From Parabacteroides distasonis ATCC 8503 (GTDB taxonomy: Bacteria; Bacteroidota; Bacteroidia; Bacteroidales; Tannerellaceae), in assembly GCF_000012845.1 (NCBI RefSeq), contig NC_009615.1:2803501-2867500 (forward strand): a DNA stretch of 64,000 nucleotides, in the 5' to 3' direction. Below, in pieces: positions 21,401-29,322 of the stretch (position 1 is its first letter; the number at the start of each line of letters is the position of its first letter). The notes below the pieces were generated by a model that saw nothing but the letters and a program-made list of their open reading frames with translations, was not told the origin of the DNA and made no database searches. The translations under genes and the position numbers were made by a program.

Positions 21401-23796
21401 TAGAGAACAGGATCATTCGGTTCGAATATCAAGTCGTACTTTTTCTTATCCGGAGAAGCGATCTCGTTCGGAGTTTTCCAGATAAATGATCCGGAAGAAG
21501 TTCCATCGATCAAGGTACACGCCGATAAAGCCTGTCCTTCCTCAATACGACCCGGAGTAGGTAACACCAAACTCTCCACCTCTTTCTTGCTCTCCACCAC
21601 TAACGTAACCGTATCAGAGAGGCTACGGTATGTCAAGTCCTCCGCACGGCTCAAACGAGCCTTATAAGAACCCACAGCCAGCGTGGAAGGCAATGTCGTA
21701 ACCCAAGCCGTACCGCTCAATTGATATTCGATCTTGATGTCCCCGACAGCGCTTGTTACCGTGACCGGCTTGATGGAGCCGACCGTCTGGACAAGGTTGT
21801 TAGCCACGAACCTCACCGTATCCTTGGAGACGAACGCAAAGGTATAGCTATCGCCACTCATCAGATTAGGAGTCGTGTACGTGTAAGAGGTATTTCCATT
21901 AGCATACGTTCCCTTGATCTTCGAGATATCCACGTCCGAAGAGGCTTGCTTAATAGCCCCTAGCCTATAGTTGGCATTCGATACGATCGAGAAAATGACG
22001 GACTTACCGTAAGCGATCTCACCACCGCTCATGATGTCCTTGTTGTTCATCTTGGCGGTAACCGTACCCTGTCCACCATCGACAGCGTAAGCCAAGGTAT
22101 TGGCATTACGGATCGTAAACGTTTTAGAGGAATCCTCTAACGCGGCATACTCCATGGTCTCCGGACTAAATAAGACGATCTTATAAGCTCCGACTATCTG
22201 CGGTAATGTGGAAGTCTCCGAACCATCGGCCGCACGATATCGAACCGCTTGTCCCGCTATTTCCGGCGTAAACTTAATAACCGGCAAATTCTTCCCGGCC
22301 ACGATCTCGTCTTTTGTCGCCGAAGAACCTGTTACACTCACGGAAATCGTTTTCTTCGCGGCGAAACCTACCGATAAGGTCGTAGAGGCGGTTAACGAGG
22401 CGGTCGTATAGGTATAAGAGATGGTGTTATCCTTATTAAGCGCGCCTTTTGGCAAGGCTGATACCGCAGTTCCATTCACAACAATCTTATTCAATAGAAA
22501 TCCGGGGTTAGCGATAATTGTAAATACGGCAGGTTGGCCGTTAATGATCTCGCTACCGCTTGCCATGTCCGTAGAGCCCATCTTGGCGGTAACCGTACCT
22601 TGTCCGGCCGTTTCCACGTTATAATTTAATACATTCGCTTTAGATACCGTGAACTTCATGTTCTCATCCTTCAAGGCGGCATATTCCGCAGTCTCGGGAC
22701 TGGTCGCGACGATCGTGTAAACACCATCCGCCGCAGGAAGTTTATCGGATAAAGCTCCGGAAGCGTTCTTATATTGAACCTTCTGCCCCGCTATCGTATT
22801 GGGGGTAAATGTGATAACCGGAAGATTCTTACCAGCCAAAACCTCATCCTTCGTGGCAGATAATGGATTGGCTGTTACAGATACGGTTTTCTTCGCGGCA
22901 AATCGCACGTCAATAACCGTAGAAGCGGTCAACGCCGATGTCGTATAATCCACATAGGAAGTCTCATTCGTAGAAGAATTAAAAGTTCCTTTCGGCAAAG
23001 TCACCTCATTATTATCTACGGTAAGTCTGCTCAACACATAACCGGGCTTGGAGGTAATCTTCAATACGGCTGGCTTATTATAAACGATCTCATCACCACT
23101 GGCGATAATGGAGCCATCCATAGAAGCGGTTACAGATCCTTGCGCCTCCTCAAACGAGTAGGAAAGCGTATGGGACGGTTGTACCTTGAATAGAATCTCC
23201 TTGTTTATGGCGACTTGCGTATCAGTCTCCGACTTGGTTACGACAACATAATAAAGTCCAGCCTTTTCGGGTAGCTCATCCGTCAAAGCAGCAGAGCCAT
23301 CCTCCCTGTATTGTACTTTATACCCCGTAATAACCGGGTCAAAAGTAACCTTGGGCAAATTCACCTTCGCCCTTATCTCATCCAAGGTGGCATACTCAGG
23401 AGAGATCGTGACCGTCACCTGCTCTTTCGCCTTGAACACCGCCTTGATTTCCGTACTACCGGTTAAAGCGGTGGAAGTATAGGAATAAGTGGTCGTATTA
23501 TCATTTTGAAAAGTACCGCTCGGCAACGTGCCAATAGTAGCCGTATTCATCGTTATATCCGACAGGACATATCCGGGCTTCGCCGTGATCGTGAAAACGG
23601 GTTTACTATTATATGCCACCTTGGAACCTGTGGCTACCGTACTGGTTATGGTTCCTTGATCCGTATTCGCCGAGCTATAATTCAATGTCACCTTGAACGT
23701 CGGAAGATCCGGGGCGGAACGTAAATCTGAATCTTGCGCATGTACCTGTGCCATCGCAATGACAGCAAGGAATATCGCTAATATACTCTTTTTCAT
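18451..23796 (-). CDS. giant secreted repeat protein with Ig-like domains
   Basis: A 1781-residue protein with a signal peptide (cleavage near VHA-QD). Its N-terminal half repeats a two-part module of about 175 residues: a beta-repeat ending in SLTAST...GFAAKKT, then an Ig/MBG-like part with SATKDE(V/I)...GKNLPVI.FTP. Some copies are nearly identical in DNA (22049 and 22579), so duplication is recent. Later there are further MBG-like units, a BIG2 domain (about residues 1630-1705, SWSSSDETVATVDADGVVTA), and a C-terminal beta domain of about 65 residues with RGAITVH and VSTGIYLIE. That last part resembles DUF6383 or type IX sorting domains. It begins 20 nt after the beta-helix gene and shares its operon. 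A surface adhesin is likely, but no ligand can be named. Confidence 0.85.
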   Translation of the reverse strand: MKKSILAIFLAVIAMAQVHAQDSDLRSAPDLPTFKVTLNYSSANTDQGTITSTVATGSKVAYNSKPVFTITAKPGYVLSDITMNTATIGTLPSGTFQNDNTTTYSYTSTALTGSTEIKAVFKAKEQVTVTISPEYATLDEIRAKVNLPKVTFDPVITGYKVQYREDGSAALTDELPEKAGLYYVVVTKSETDTQVAINKEILFKVQPSHTLSYSFEEAQGSVTASMDGSIIASGDEIVYNKPAVLKITSKPGYVLSRLTVDNNEVTLPKGTFNSSTNETSYVDYTTSALTASTVIDVRFAAKKTVSVTANPLSATKDEVLAGKNLPVITFTPNTIAGQKVQYKNASGALSDKLPAADGVYTIVATSPETAEYAALKDENMKFTVSKANVLNYNVETAGQGTVTAKMGSTDMASGSEIINGQPAVFTIIANPGFLLNKIVVNGTAVSALPKGALNKDNTISYTYTTASLTASTTLSVGFAAKKTISVSVTGSSATKDEIVAGKNLPVIKFTPEIAGQAVRYRAADGSETSTLPQIVGAYKIVLFSPETMEYAALEDSSKTFTIRNANTLAYAVDGGQGTVTAKMNNKDIMSGGEIAYGKSVIFSIVSNANYRLGAIKQASSDVDISKIKGTYANGNTSYTYTTPNLMSGDSYTFAFVSKDTVRFVANNLVQTVGSIKPVTVTSAVGDIKIEYQLSGTAWVTTLPSTLAVGSYKARLSRAEDLTYRSLSDTVTLVVESKKEVESLVLPTPGRIEEGQALSACTLIDGTSSGSFIWKTPNEIASPDKKKYDLIFEPNDPVLYAAKDTFITLNVIPVYSMNVTAGNFGTVILEGRTANDKYARGSVLKATAVADKNYRFAGWSDGNTSATRELQANTNLDIVARFDSIVYGVTFTNPMNGSLKVFANGVEVKNGAEFLQGTLLTITATPDPGYMVQSVKVNGALVNNGSYTLIQAADISADFLQKEPDKHLVKVGELKNGSVNLIEVDTKAPVTPGEAISEGVKVKVIGNADYGYELASVKVEGANYNEADGSFMVGTGDVTVNASFQLVKYQITSALNIPNAGKVVLKDKAGKEVASGSKVPYMTQLTASVETETGYRFMNMMVNSSEIKDGDVFTVSGPMVVTANYVEKKDLASLIDKTTQTVVYNKQYRNFEVKITGYSGLDFKVAYSRSGVEMTENPKSAGTYKVRITRGEDDLFKAVDVTAELIIKKAGMALLKEPTIEGEDYSKIDAKLTQDFEDVEWNPSTQKSALRANVTGSPTKDQVNILRFTPLDKSNYESVDYSMPVGEVKTFSLSASNTEVTNGGLVIRDYSKIPENTVLKLRAVAPSENQRFDSWSDNVSSADRKNPEITVTLAADATYTPNFVDKPKIAANPFDLEFVYDGSVRLVELKDILSGSYPTDVNIKYSNTDGSVATPLNAGTYLVTVTRTGDENWRSFEATKKLVIKKAKVVEVVAPTASTITEGQSLSEFLLSGGVAKGADGTTISGKFEWADASAILKPGDSQKKEVIFTSYDPNYEDATTNAEVTVKSSDALVVTFAQPENGSLKVYMLKGEGEKTEITSGTAVAKATKLTIETEANPDYELAVIQIGEEKYTTSPVEIEVDKSLAIIAEFKPVSTPPGTDVAVTGVSLNITSKALAVGESFALQEKVTPNNATMKTVSWSSSDETVATVDADGVVTALKIGTCKITVATDDGNKTASCVVTVSGTVGIEQIIDDHQIYCERGAITVHPARPISIRIIAVTGVSLYGDSIIGPTRIPVSTGIYLIEINENGKHITVKVNVR

Positions 23797-23816
23797 GTTT
23801 ATCTTTGTTTTAATCG

Positions 23817-26800
23817 TTATTTAACCCTTACTAATTGACCGTTCACGGCATAGATGCCCGAAGAAACCATGATCCGCTGTCCGTCCGTAACCTCGCCACG
23901 ATAAGCGACCTTGCCATTCATTCCGATGATTACCACGTCCATAGGCTCCGGCGTGTGGATCACGATAGCGCCACGATCAGTAGTCACGTAATAACCATCT
24001 ACCGGCTCGATCGTCTGGTTACCCGTAACCACGCCATCGCCGATACGTAAAGAGCGAAGCGTACTCAATGTCTTGGCGTCTGTCAAGACAAAGCTTTGGA
24101 AAGGCTTGATCTCCGGATTTGCCTCTTGCTCGAAAGAGGTTCCATCCGTTGTCAATATATAAGCAGATTGTTTCAAGGTAATCGTAAATGTATTCGGATT
24201 CGAGCACATCAAGAAAGTACCTGTTTCAGTTGGAGCGGCAGGTTCTTCCAAAGTCTTGAATTCAAAAGCTCCTTCAGAAGAGATCGTATAGGTATCGCCA
24301 TTAGCCGCCCAAAGACCAGCCATGCCAAAAGCACTCTCATCCACCACGAACTCCGGAGTCTTATTATCCTTCAACCTTGCGAACCAGATACCATTATCAA
24401 CATTTTGAACACTTGGAGCCAAGATCTCCTCCTCCGTAGAGTTCTTGATCACGGCAGAGGCTAATGGCATTCCTAACGCCTTCCACTCAATACCGGAGAG
24501 ATCCGGAGAGAAACGAAGAGACTTAGTGGTCACGCTTCCTGTTTGATCCGCAAGATTTGACTTTATTTGCGCGCCTTCTCTCATGGTAACGGTATCTAAA
24601 GACATTGGAACAGACAACGTCAAAGTCGCGCCATCCAAGACGGTGACCTTTTGATTTGGATGCGGAGTGGCCCAGACCGTATCTTCCGAAATCGTTACCA
24701 TCTTATAGATTAAGGTACCCAAAGCGACATCCGAATAATAGGGGAAATAATCTACAGATCCGTTCGGTGCCCTGCTTTTATCAATCAAGGCAGAAAAATC
24801 CGGATTATCACTTCCCCAATAATTATTCGGCGCAACAACCGTTCCCTCTAAATTATTGGGACGAATGGAATATACATATGTCTGGTCGCCCGGGTACATC
24901 TTATTATATTGGAATGTTACACCATCCTCAACTTTCACGACACAATTATGAAACTCATTTGATTCAACGACATTCGAGCCGTCATTCTTCGCTACCGAAA
25001 TATCACTATCCGTAAAAACATTATTCTTGACCGTAGCGTTAAGTCGTCCCGCTGAGATCAACAAATTCTTATCATATACATTAAAAGTACTGTTATGAAC
25101 CAACAAGGTCGCATCTTTAAGAGTACTACCCGGTTCCGAATATAAACCTGTTTGGAGTAGCTTATCCTCAAAAATACAACTATCAATCTCCACCGTACCT
25201 CCACCGACAAACAATGCTGTTGGACGATTCGAGCCATCCGTTGAACTCTTGAAAGAAAGATTCATCAAAGTCACCTTATCCGCAGAGATACAAGCTATGG
25301 AAGAACCCGTATACTTCTTCGTTCCTTTAATAATCGTTTTTCCATAAACTCCCTTTATCCGGACATCAGCGGTAGTGACATTGAAACCCGCATGTTCTCC
25401 CGCCGGAACAGAAATCGTCTCTCCCGCTACCGCATTATCAATCTTATTCTGAATATCTGGCTCTCCATAACAAATAAGACCCGAGGCCGGATCATAAACA
25501 GTTCCATTGATCGTCAGCTTGTCGTATTTTTTCGCCTCCTTTTCGCGATGTGAATAGACCCAGTTCTCTCCTTCCTTGCCATTCAATGTAGAATTGTTGA
25601 TCGTTATCGTATTATCCGCAAATTCCGACTTATCATCCGTTCCACTCCAACCTAGCCGAATAACTCCGGCATGTAAATATCCGTTACTTCCATCCGGGAG
25701 ATTATTCGTTCCTTCCAAAGAAGACAACGTACAACCTGTAAATGTGATCGTATTTCCATACGAACGTATATCCGTAGCCGTAGCTTGGGTAGCATTTATC
25801 AAAGGATCTAATCCATCTACCGCTCGCAACTCGCAATTCGTGAAATCAGCTGTAACTCCGTTGTATTTTTCCTGAAGAATAACAGCTCCATAACTATTGC
25901 TTTTCCCATTCAGAAGAGTCCTACTGATGAATGTCGCATCTTTCGCCGTTATCCGGGTATTCGTATTAGCTAATGTACCATCACTTGGACTCATACTTCC
26001 GGCTGATGTCATGATCGCCCCCCATGCGGTAAAGGTTCCTCCCGTAATATCTAAGACTTGCTCTTTATTCCGTAAGCCTATTCCATAATAATTGACATCG
26101 ATATCCGTATTCGTCAAGCTTAACTCCGCTCCCACTGATTCCATACGGACACCTACGGCAGCGGTTTGAGCGGTAACCGCACCACCATCTAACTTACAAT
26201 TGGTTAACTTTACGATATCCTTGCCCGTTCCAATCATACCAATAAGCCCATGCGCAGAGGAATTATCAGTTCCTTTTAAGGTCATATCGCTTACGGTCAA
26301 TGCAACTGAGCCTCCTGATGGTGAATTAACGGAAATATGCCCATTTACAATTGTCTGACTTTGCCCAGCTCCTTGAAGCGTGATTGATTTATCCAGAGGC
26401 AGCGTCATTGGTAAAGTATATTCTCCTTCCGGGAAAATCACTTTATCCTCCTCTTCTAAAATCATATTCGTCAATAATACGTCTAAACTGGATGCCGCAT
26501 TGTTCAAAGTCCCGTTCTTATGAATCGAGACAATGCAAGGCTTCTCGTTTTCAGTCTTAAACTCAACATTTTCAACCCCTAAAACCTCCAAATTTGTTCC
26601 TGCATCATCAAAAAATAATGTAGGAGCATATTTGTCATTCTTGGATTGGATTAAAGCCTTAGAGCCATCGGTGGATTTAAACGTCCAAGTACCGGAAGTA
26701 TTCTTACGGACATCAGCCACACACATATAGGTGATGGGGCTATCTATCGGTGCTTTATTCTCTGAAACGATAGAACTTTTAGAGTCCATCGTCATAGTCA

Positions 26801-27785
26801 AATTTTGACAATTATCCAAAACGACAGTTCCAAATCCATCACTTGGCCCATTTTGGTAAGAACGTCCATACAAATGAGTATTAGAGATCGCTACATTATG
26901 CGGGTAGGCTTCATTTACTAAATCACCTCTTAGAAAAAGTGCGGCCCAAGCAGTTACACTGGAATTGTCGATAGTTATATTTACGGCATTTGTGTACCCC
27001 GCTTGGTTGATGGCAAATATTGCATAATAATTCACATCTACTACAGAATTCCTTATATTATAAGTTACCGGATTAGTATTATCAGTTCCTCCCACCCATG
27101 AGCAAATGCCGATCACGTAAGGATATAAACCTTTAGCTGAAGGCCCCTCCATCTTACTTCCTATAAAATTGAGTGTATGGCCTCCACCATCACGAAATGC
27201 AAGTCCTCTTTCAAAACCCTCAGACATATACATACGGGAGTTGATAAAGTTTACGGTGTTCTCATCTACAGTTAATTGAGACACTATACCGAAACAAGCC
27301 CCGGAACCACTATCACCCGTTCCCCGCCCCTCTATCGTTATCTTACTCTCACTGAAAGACACTGTCGTTTTAGAGGATTTAATATCGACAACTCCTCGTC
27401 CAGTCGATGTTTTTGCTGTTAGATGTACCTTTTGGAAAGACACATTCCCTCCGTTTGTTAGCTCAATATCTACCGGAGACTTAATTGTAACTGTTGAGGT
27501 ATCACCTTCACCAATGATAGCCAATGATGATTTGGTGATAGAATAAGGAGCTGCATTAGCCGAGTATTCCCCTTCAGGTAACAATATGATCACACTATCT
27601 AATGAAGATAATGCCGCATCAGACAATGCTGCTTCCAAGTTTGCCTTGTAAATGGGTGAACCAGCAGATGATCCATCACCACCTGTTCCTACAGCCACTT
27701 TGTAGTATGTAGGGATCATTTGTCCCCACCCCACACTTGCACCCACCATAAAGACGGCGAACAAAAAAAGTAGTCTTCTTTTCAT
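23817..27785 (-). CDS. large secreted parallel beta-helix protein
   Basis: A 1322-residue protein with a signal peptide (cleavage near GWG-QM). Three successive segments start alike with LPEGEYS, FPEGEYT and VPAGEHA at about residues 69, 452 and 782. Each is followed by N/S-rich right-handed beta-helix turns (PbH1-type, repeated ITxxNSxx and NCKL patterns). The C-terminus (about 1250-1322) repeats the RGAIVIH...VSSGIYAV domain also found in the next gene. No catalytic residues of pectate lyases are evident, so an adhesive or structural role is as likely as a lyase. It is the first gene of a two-gene operon with the giant repeat protein. Confidence 0.82.
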   Translation of the reverse strand: MKRRLLFLFAVFMVGASVGWGQMIPTYYKVAVGTGGDGSSAGSPIYKANLEAALSDAALSSLDSVIILLPEGEYSANAAPYSITKSSLAIIGEGDTSTVTIKSPVDIELTNGGNVSFQKVHLTAKTSTGRGVVDIKSSKTTVSFSESKITIEGRGTGDSGSGACFGIVSQLTVDENTVNFINSRMYMSEGFERGLAFRDGGGHTLNFIGSKMEGPSAKGLYPYVIGICSWVGGTDNTNPVTYNIRNSVVDVNYYAIFAINQAGYTNAVNITIDNSSVTAWAALFLRGDLVNEAYPHNVAISNTHLYGRSYQNGPSDGFGTVVLDNCQNLTMTMDSKSSIVSENKAPIDSPITYMCVADVRKNTSGTWTFKSTDGSKALIQSKNDKYAPTLFFDDAGTNLEVLGVENVEFKTENEKPCIVSIHKNGTLNNAASSLDVLLTNMILEEEDKVIFPEGEYTLPMTLPLDKSITLQGAGQSQTIVNGHISVNSPSGGSVALTVSDMTLKGTDNSSAHGLIGMIGTGKDIVKLTNCKLDGGAVTAQTAAVGVRMESVGAELSLTNTDIDVNYYGIGLRNKEQVLDITGGTFTAWGAIMTSAGSMSPSDGTLANTNTRITAKDATFISRTLLNGKSNSYGAVILQEKYNGVTADFTNCELRAVDGLDPLINATQATATDIRSYGNTITFTGCTLSSLEGTNNLPDGSNGYLHAGVIRLGWSGTDDKSEFADNTITINNSTLNGKEGENWVYSHREKEAKKYDKLTINGTVYDPASGLICYGEPDIQNKIDNAVAGETISVPAGEHAGFNVTTADVRIKGVYGKTIIKGTKKYTGSSIACISADKVTLMNLSFKSSTDGSNRPTALFVGGGTVEIDSCIFEDKLLQTGLYSEPGSTLKDATLLVHNSTFNVYDKNLLISAGRLNATVKNNVFTDSDISVAKNDGSNVVESNEFHNCVVKVEDGVTFQYNKMYPGDQTYVYSIRPNNLEGTVVAPNNYWGSDNPDFSALIDKSRAPNGSVDYFPYYSDVALGTLIYKMVTISEDTVWATPHPNQKVTVLDGATLTLSVPMSLDTVTMREGAQIKSNLADQTGSVTTKSLRFSPDLSGIEWKALGMPLASAVIKNSTEEEILAPSVQNVDNGIWFARLKDNKTPEFVVDESAFGMAGLWAANGDTYTISSEGAFEFKTLEEPAAPTETGTFLMCSNPNTFTITLKQSAYILTTDGTSFEQEANPEIKPFQSFVLTDAKTLSTLRSLRIGDGVVTGNQTIEPVDGYYVTTDRGAIVIHTPEPMDVVIIGMNGKVAYRGEVTDGQRIMVSSGIYAVNGQLVRVK

Positions 27786-27932
27786 ACGATTAATTTTTAT
27801 AAGTTAGTAATATTCAATTATTTAAAACATTTACCCTATATTCATAAACTCTGTAGCTTCCAGCACATCAGTCTTCTCATAATCATCATTTACAAGCAGT
27901 TATGCGAAATCATCGGTTATAAAACGACTAGT

Positions 27933-28100
27933 CTAAACGATCATTTTATTCTGGCGTTTTATTGAATTCAACGCATAAGCGTCCATATTTACGTTTATGC
28001 GTTGATAATCAATTTTTAAAAGTTTCTCTGGATTTTGTTTTATTCAAAAATATAGCCTATCTTTAACGCCTAGAATAAACGATCGTTTAGATTAGGCGTT
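27933..28100. repeat. nested inverted repeats upstream of the surface-protein operon
   Basis: An outer pair of about 26 nt (27933-27958 with 28065-28090, few mismatches) encloses a 13-bp hairpin (27970-27982 with 27991-28003). The right arm itself sits in another hairpin (AACGCCTA 28065-28072, TAGGCGTT 28093-28100), whose loop contains the palindrome AAACGATCGTTT (28077-28088). Confidence 0.75.
28045..28052 (-). promoter_or_regulatory. possible -7 box for the surface-protein operon
   Basis: TATTTTTG on the minus strand matches TAnnTTTG and would give a leader of about 255 nt before the beta-helix gene. The -33 region overlaps the palindrome at 28065-28100, which could act as an operator. There is no exact TTTG at -33. 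Confidence 0.35.
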
Positions 28101-28424
28101 TTTATCTATTACAGAATACTTATAGATCAAATATTTTTACGTAAACAAAATTTTCTACCATAAAAACTTTATATCATCACAAGCTATAAGATTCTCTTCT
28201 TAAAGCATGTGGAATAGCATAACTAACCAAATATCAGACTGCAACTATACATAATTGAGATAAAAGGAATTCTACAATATTGATTTTATGAAAACATCTA
28301 CAATATCTACCACTACGCCATGTATGCTTTATAAATCAAAGCATTACATATAGGTTGTAGATAGCCTGACATCTACAATTATCATTCAACATCTACCACT
28401 TATACTTGACATTGATACTTTTTC

Positions 28425-28456
28425 TTTGCATTGGATAAGAAAACGTGTTATTTTTG
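28425..28456 (+). promoter_or_regulatory. consensus promoter pointing into the 22-nt array
   Basis: TTTG (28425-28428), a 20-nt spacer and TATTTTTG (28449-28456) make a full primary-sigma promoter. The predicted start, about 7 nt after the -7 box, coincides with the first base of the array at 28464. No reading frame follows, and susC is 860 nt away. Confidence 0.65.
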
Positions 28457-28463
28457 AAAGACA

Positions 28464-28573
28464 TTTCCCTTAGGGGAACAAAGAGTTTCTCCTAGAGAAA
28501 ACTAAAGTTTCTTCTAGGGAAAACTAAAGTTTCGTAAGCACAAATCAAAAGTTTTCCGCTATGAAAACTTTTG
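28464..28573 (+). repeat. five 22-nt palindromic units in tandem
   Basis: Units of exactly 22 nt start at 28464, 28486, 28508, 28530 and 28552. Units 2 and 3 show the pattern best: a hairpin TTTCTCCTAGAGAAA, then the linker ACTAAAG. Unit 1 has TTTCCC-TTA-GGGGAA, unit 5 has TTTTCcgctatGAAAA, and unit 4 is degenerate. The array could be transcribed from the promoter just upstream as a chain of small hairpins. Confidence 0.75.
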
Positions 28574-29021
28574 TTTTATGCCTAAAAAACTATAAATACC
28601 TATTATTCAATACATTAAATCAGTACACAAGGTATACAAATAACCAAGCAGGCAACCTGTTGGCATACCCTCGCAGAACGAGTAATGTGGTTAGCGAATA
28701 GTGAACGGCTGCATTTAGTGGTTGAAAAGCAGTAAATAGTGGTAGATGCAAGCTGATAGTGGTAGATGTTTATTATCTACCACCATTCAACAAATTTCTT
28801 ATAATTAGATACTTATATAGATAATGGCAGATATGGTAGATGATTTAGTTTTTTCATTTCATACTCAAGGTACCACTCCAGAAAAATATCAGTACAATAC
28901 ATTAAGAACCCAAAAGAACGGCTAATAAAAATCAAGGTAAGCTGTCGCTATTATGAAAAGGGAAGCTATAAACATAATTTACGTACGTGTACTATAAAAA
29001 TAATACGCAAGAAAAAACCAC

Positions 29022-29211
29022 AGTTCCGTAGGAACTAAATCCTTACTATCTCTCTCTTTCGATATGGCAAAGATGGGAAGTAATAAGAATCAAATGGTTA
29101 CAAAAATGACATTTCTTGTTAGATAAATGACATAACAGATCCGCAATCAATCCTAAACCACTCTCCTCTAATATCCTATACATAAATTACCCATTGAGTT
29201 CCTACGGTACT
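29022..29211. promoter_or_regulatory. two related palindromes upstream of susC
   Basis: AGTTCC-GTA-GGAACT (29022-29036) is a perfect palindrome with a 3-nt centre. AGTTCCTACGGTACT (29197-29211) is its reverse complement with one change. They lie 126 and 301 nt before the susC ATG and could be regulator sites. No TAnnTTTG box is present close to susC. Confidence 0.4.
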
Positions 29212-29322
29212 TAATAACTTTATAACATATAGCCTATGGAGTATATCTAATAATGTATTAGTTAATCTGAATCTATCAGACTTATCGTATGTAGTTAACA
29301 TTATCTATTCAATTATGAACAA

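Larger units (their letters stand above)
28271..28842. repeat. cluster of ATCTAC(C/A)A motifs in both orientations
   Basis: Copies on plus lie at about 28271, 28296, 28305, 28371, 28391 and 28775; on minus at about 28355, 28737, 28757 and 28834. The fullest form is ATCTACCACTA. Two minus copies are 20 nt apart, and one pair forms a 9-bp hairpin (28759-28767 with 28775-28783). Confidence 0.7.
27786..29322. other. 1.5-kb AT-rich intergenic region with several repeat classes
   Basis: No credible gene is seen. From left to right it holds a nested palindrome system (27933-28100), a cluster of ATCTAC(C/A)A motifs (28271-28842), a consensus promoter (28425-28456) followed at once by five 22-nt units (28464-28573), a more GC-rich stretch (28645-28705), and two related palindromes near susC (29022-29036 and 29197-29211). 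It separates the leftward surface-protein operon from the rightward susCD operon. Confidence 0.8.

Noticed and set aside
28288..28353. 21-residue reading frame in the intergenic region
   Set aside because: It is made of the ATCTAC motif cluster, with no promoter or conserved feature.
28464..28573. CRISPR array
   Set aside because: Units are contiguous without spacers, vary in sequence and are only 22 nt long; no cas genes are in the window.
28645..28705. possible tRNA-like or sRNA segment, GC-richer than its surroundings
   Set aside because: No cloverleaf, no promoter and no terminator could be found.
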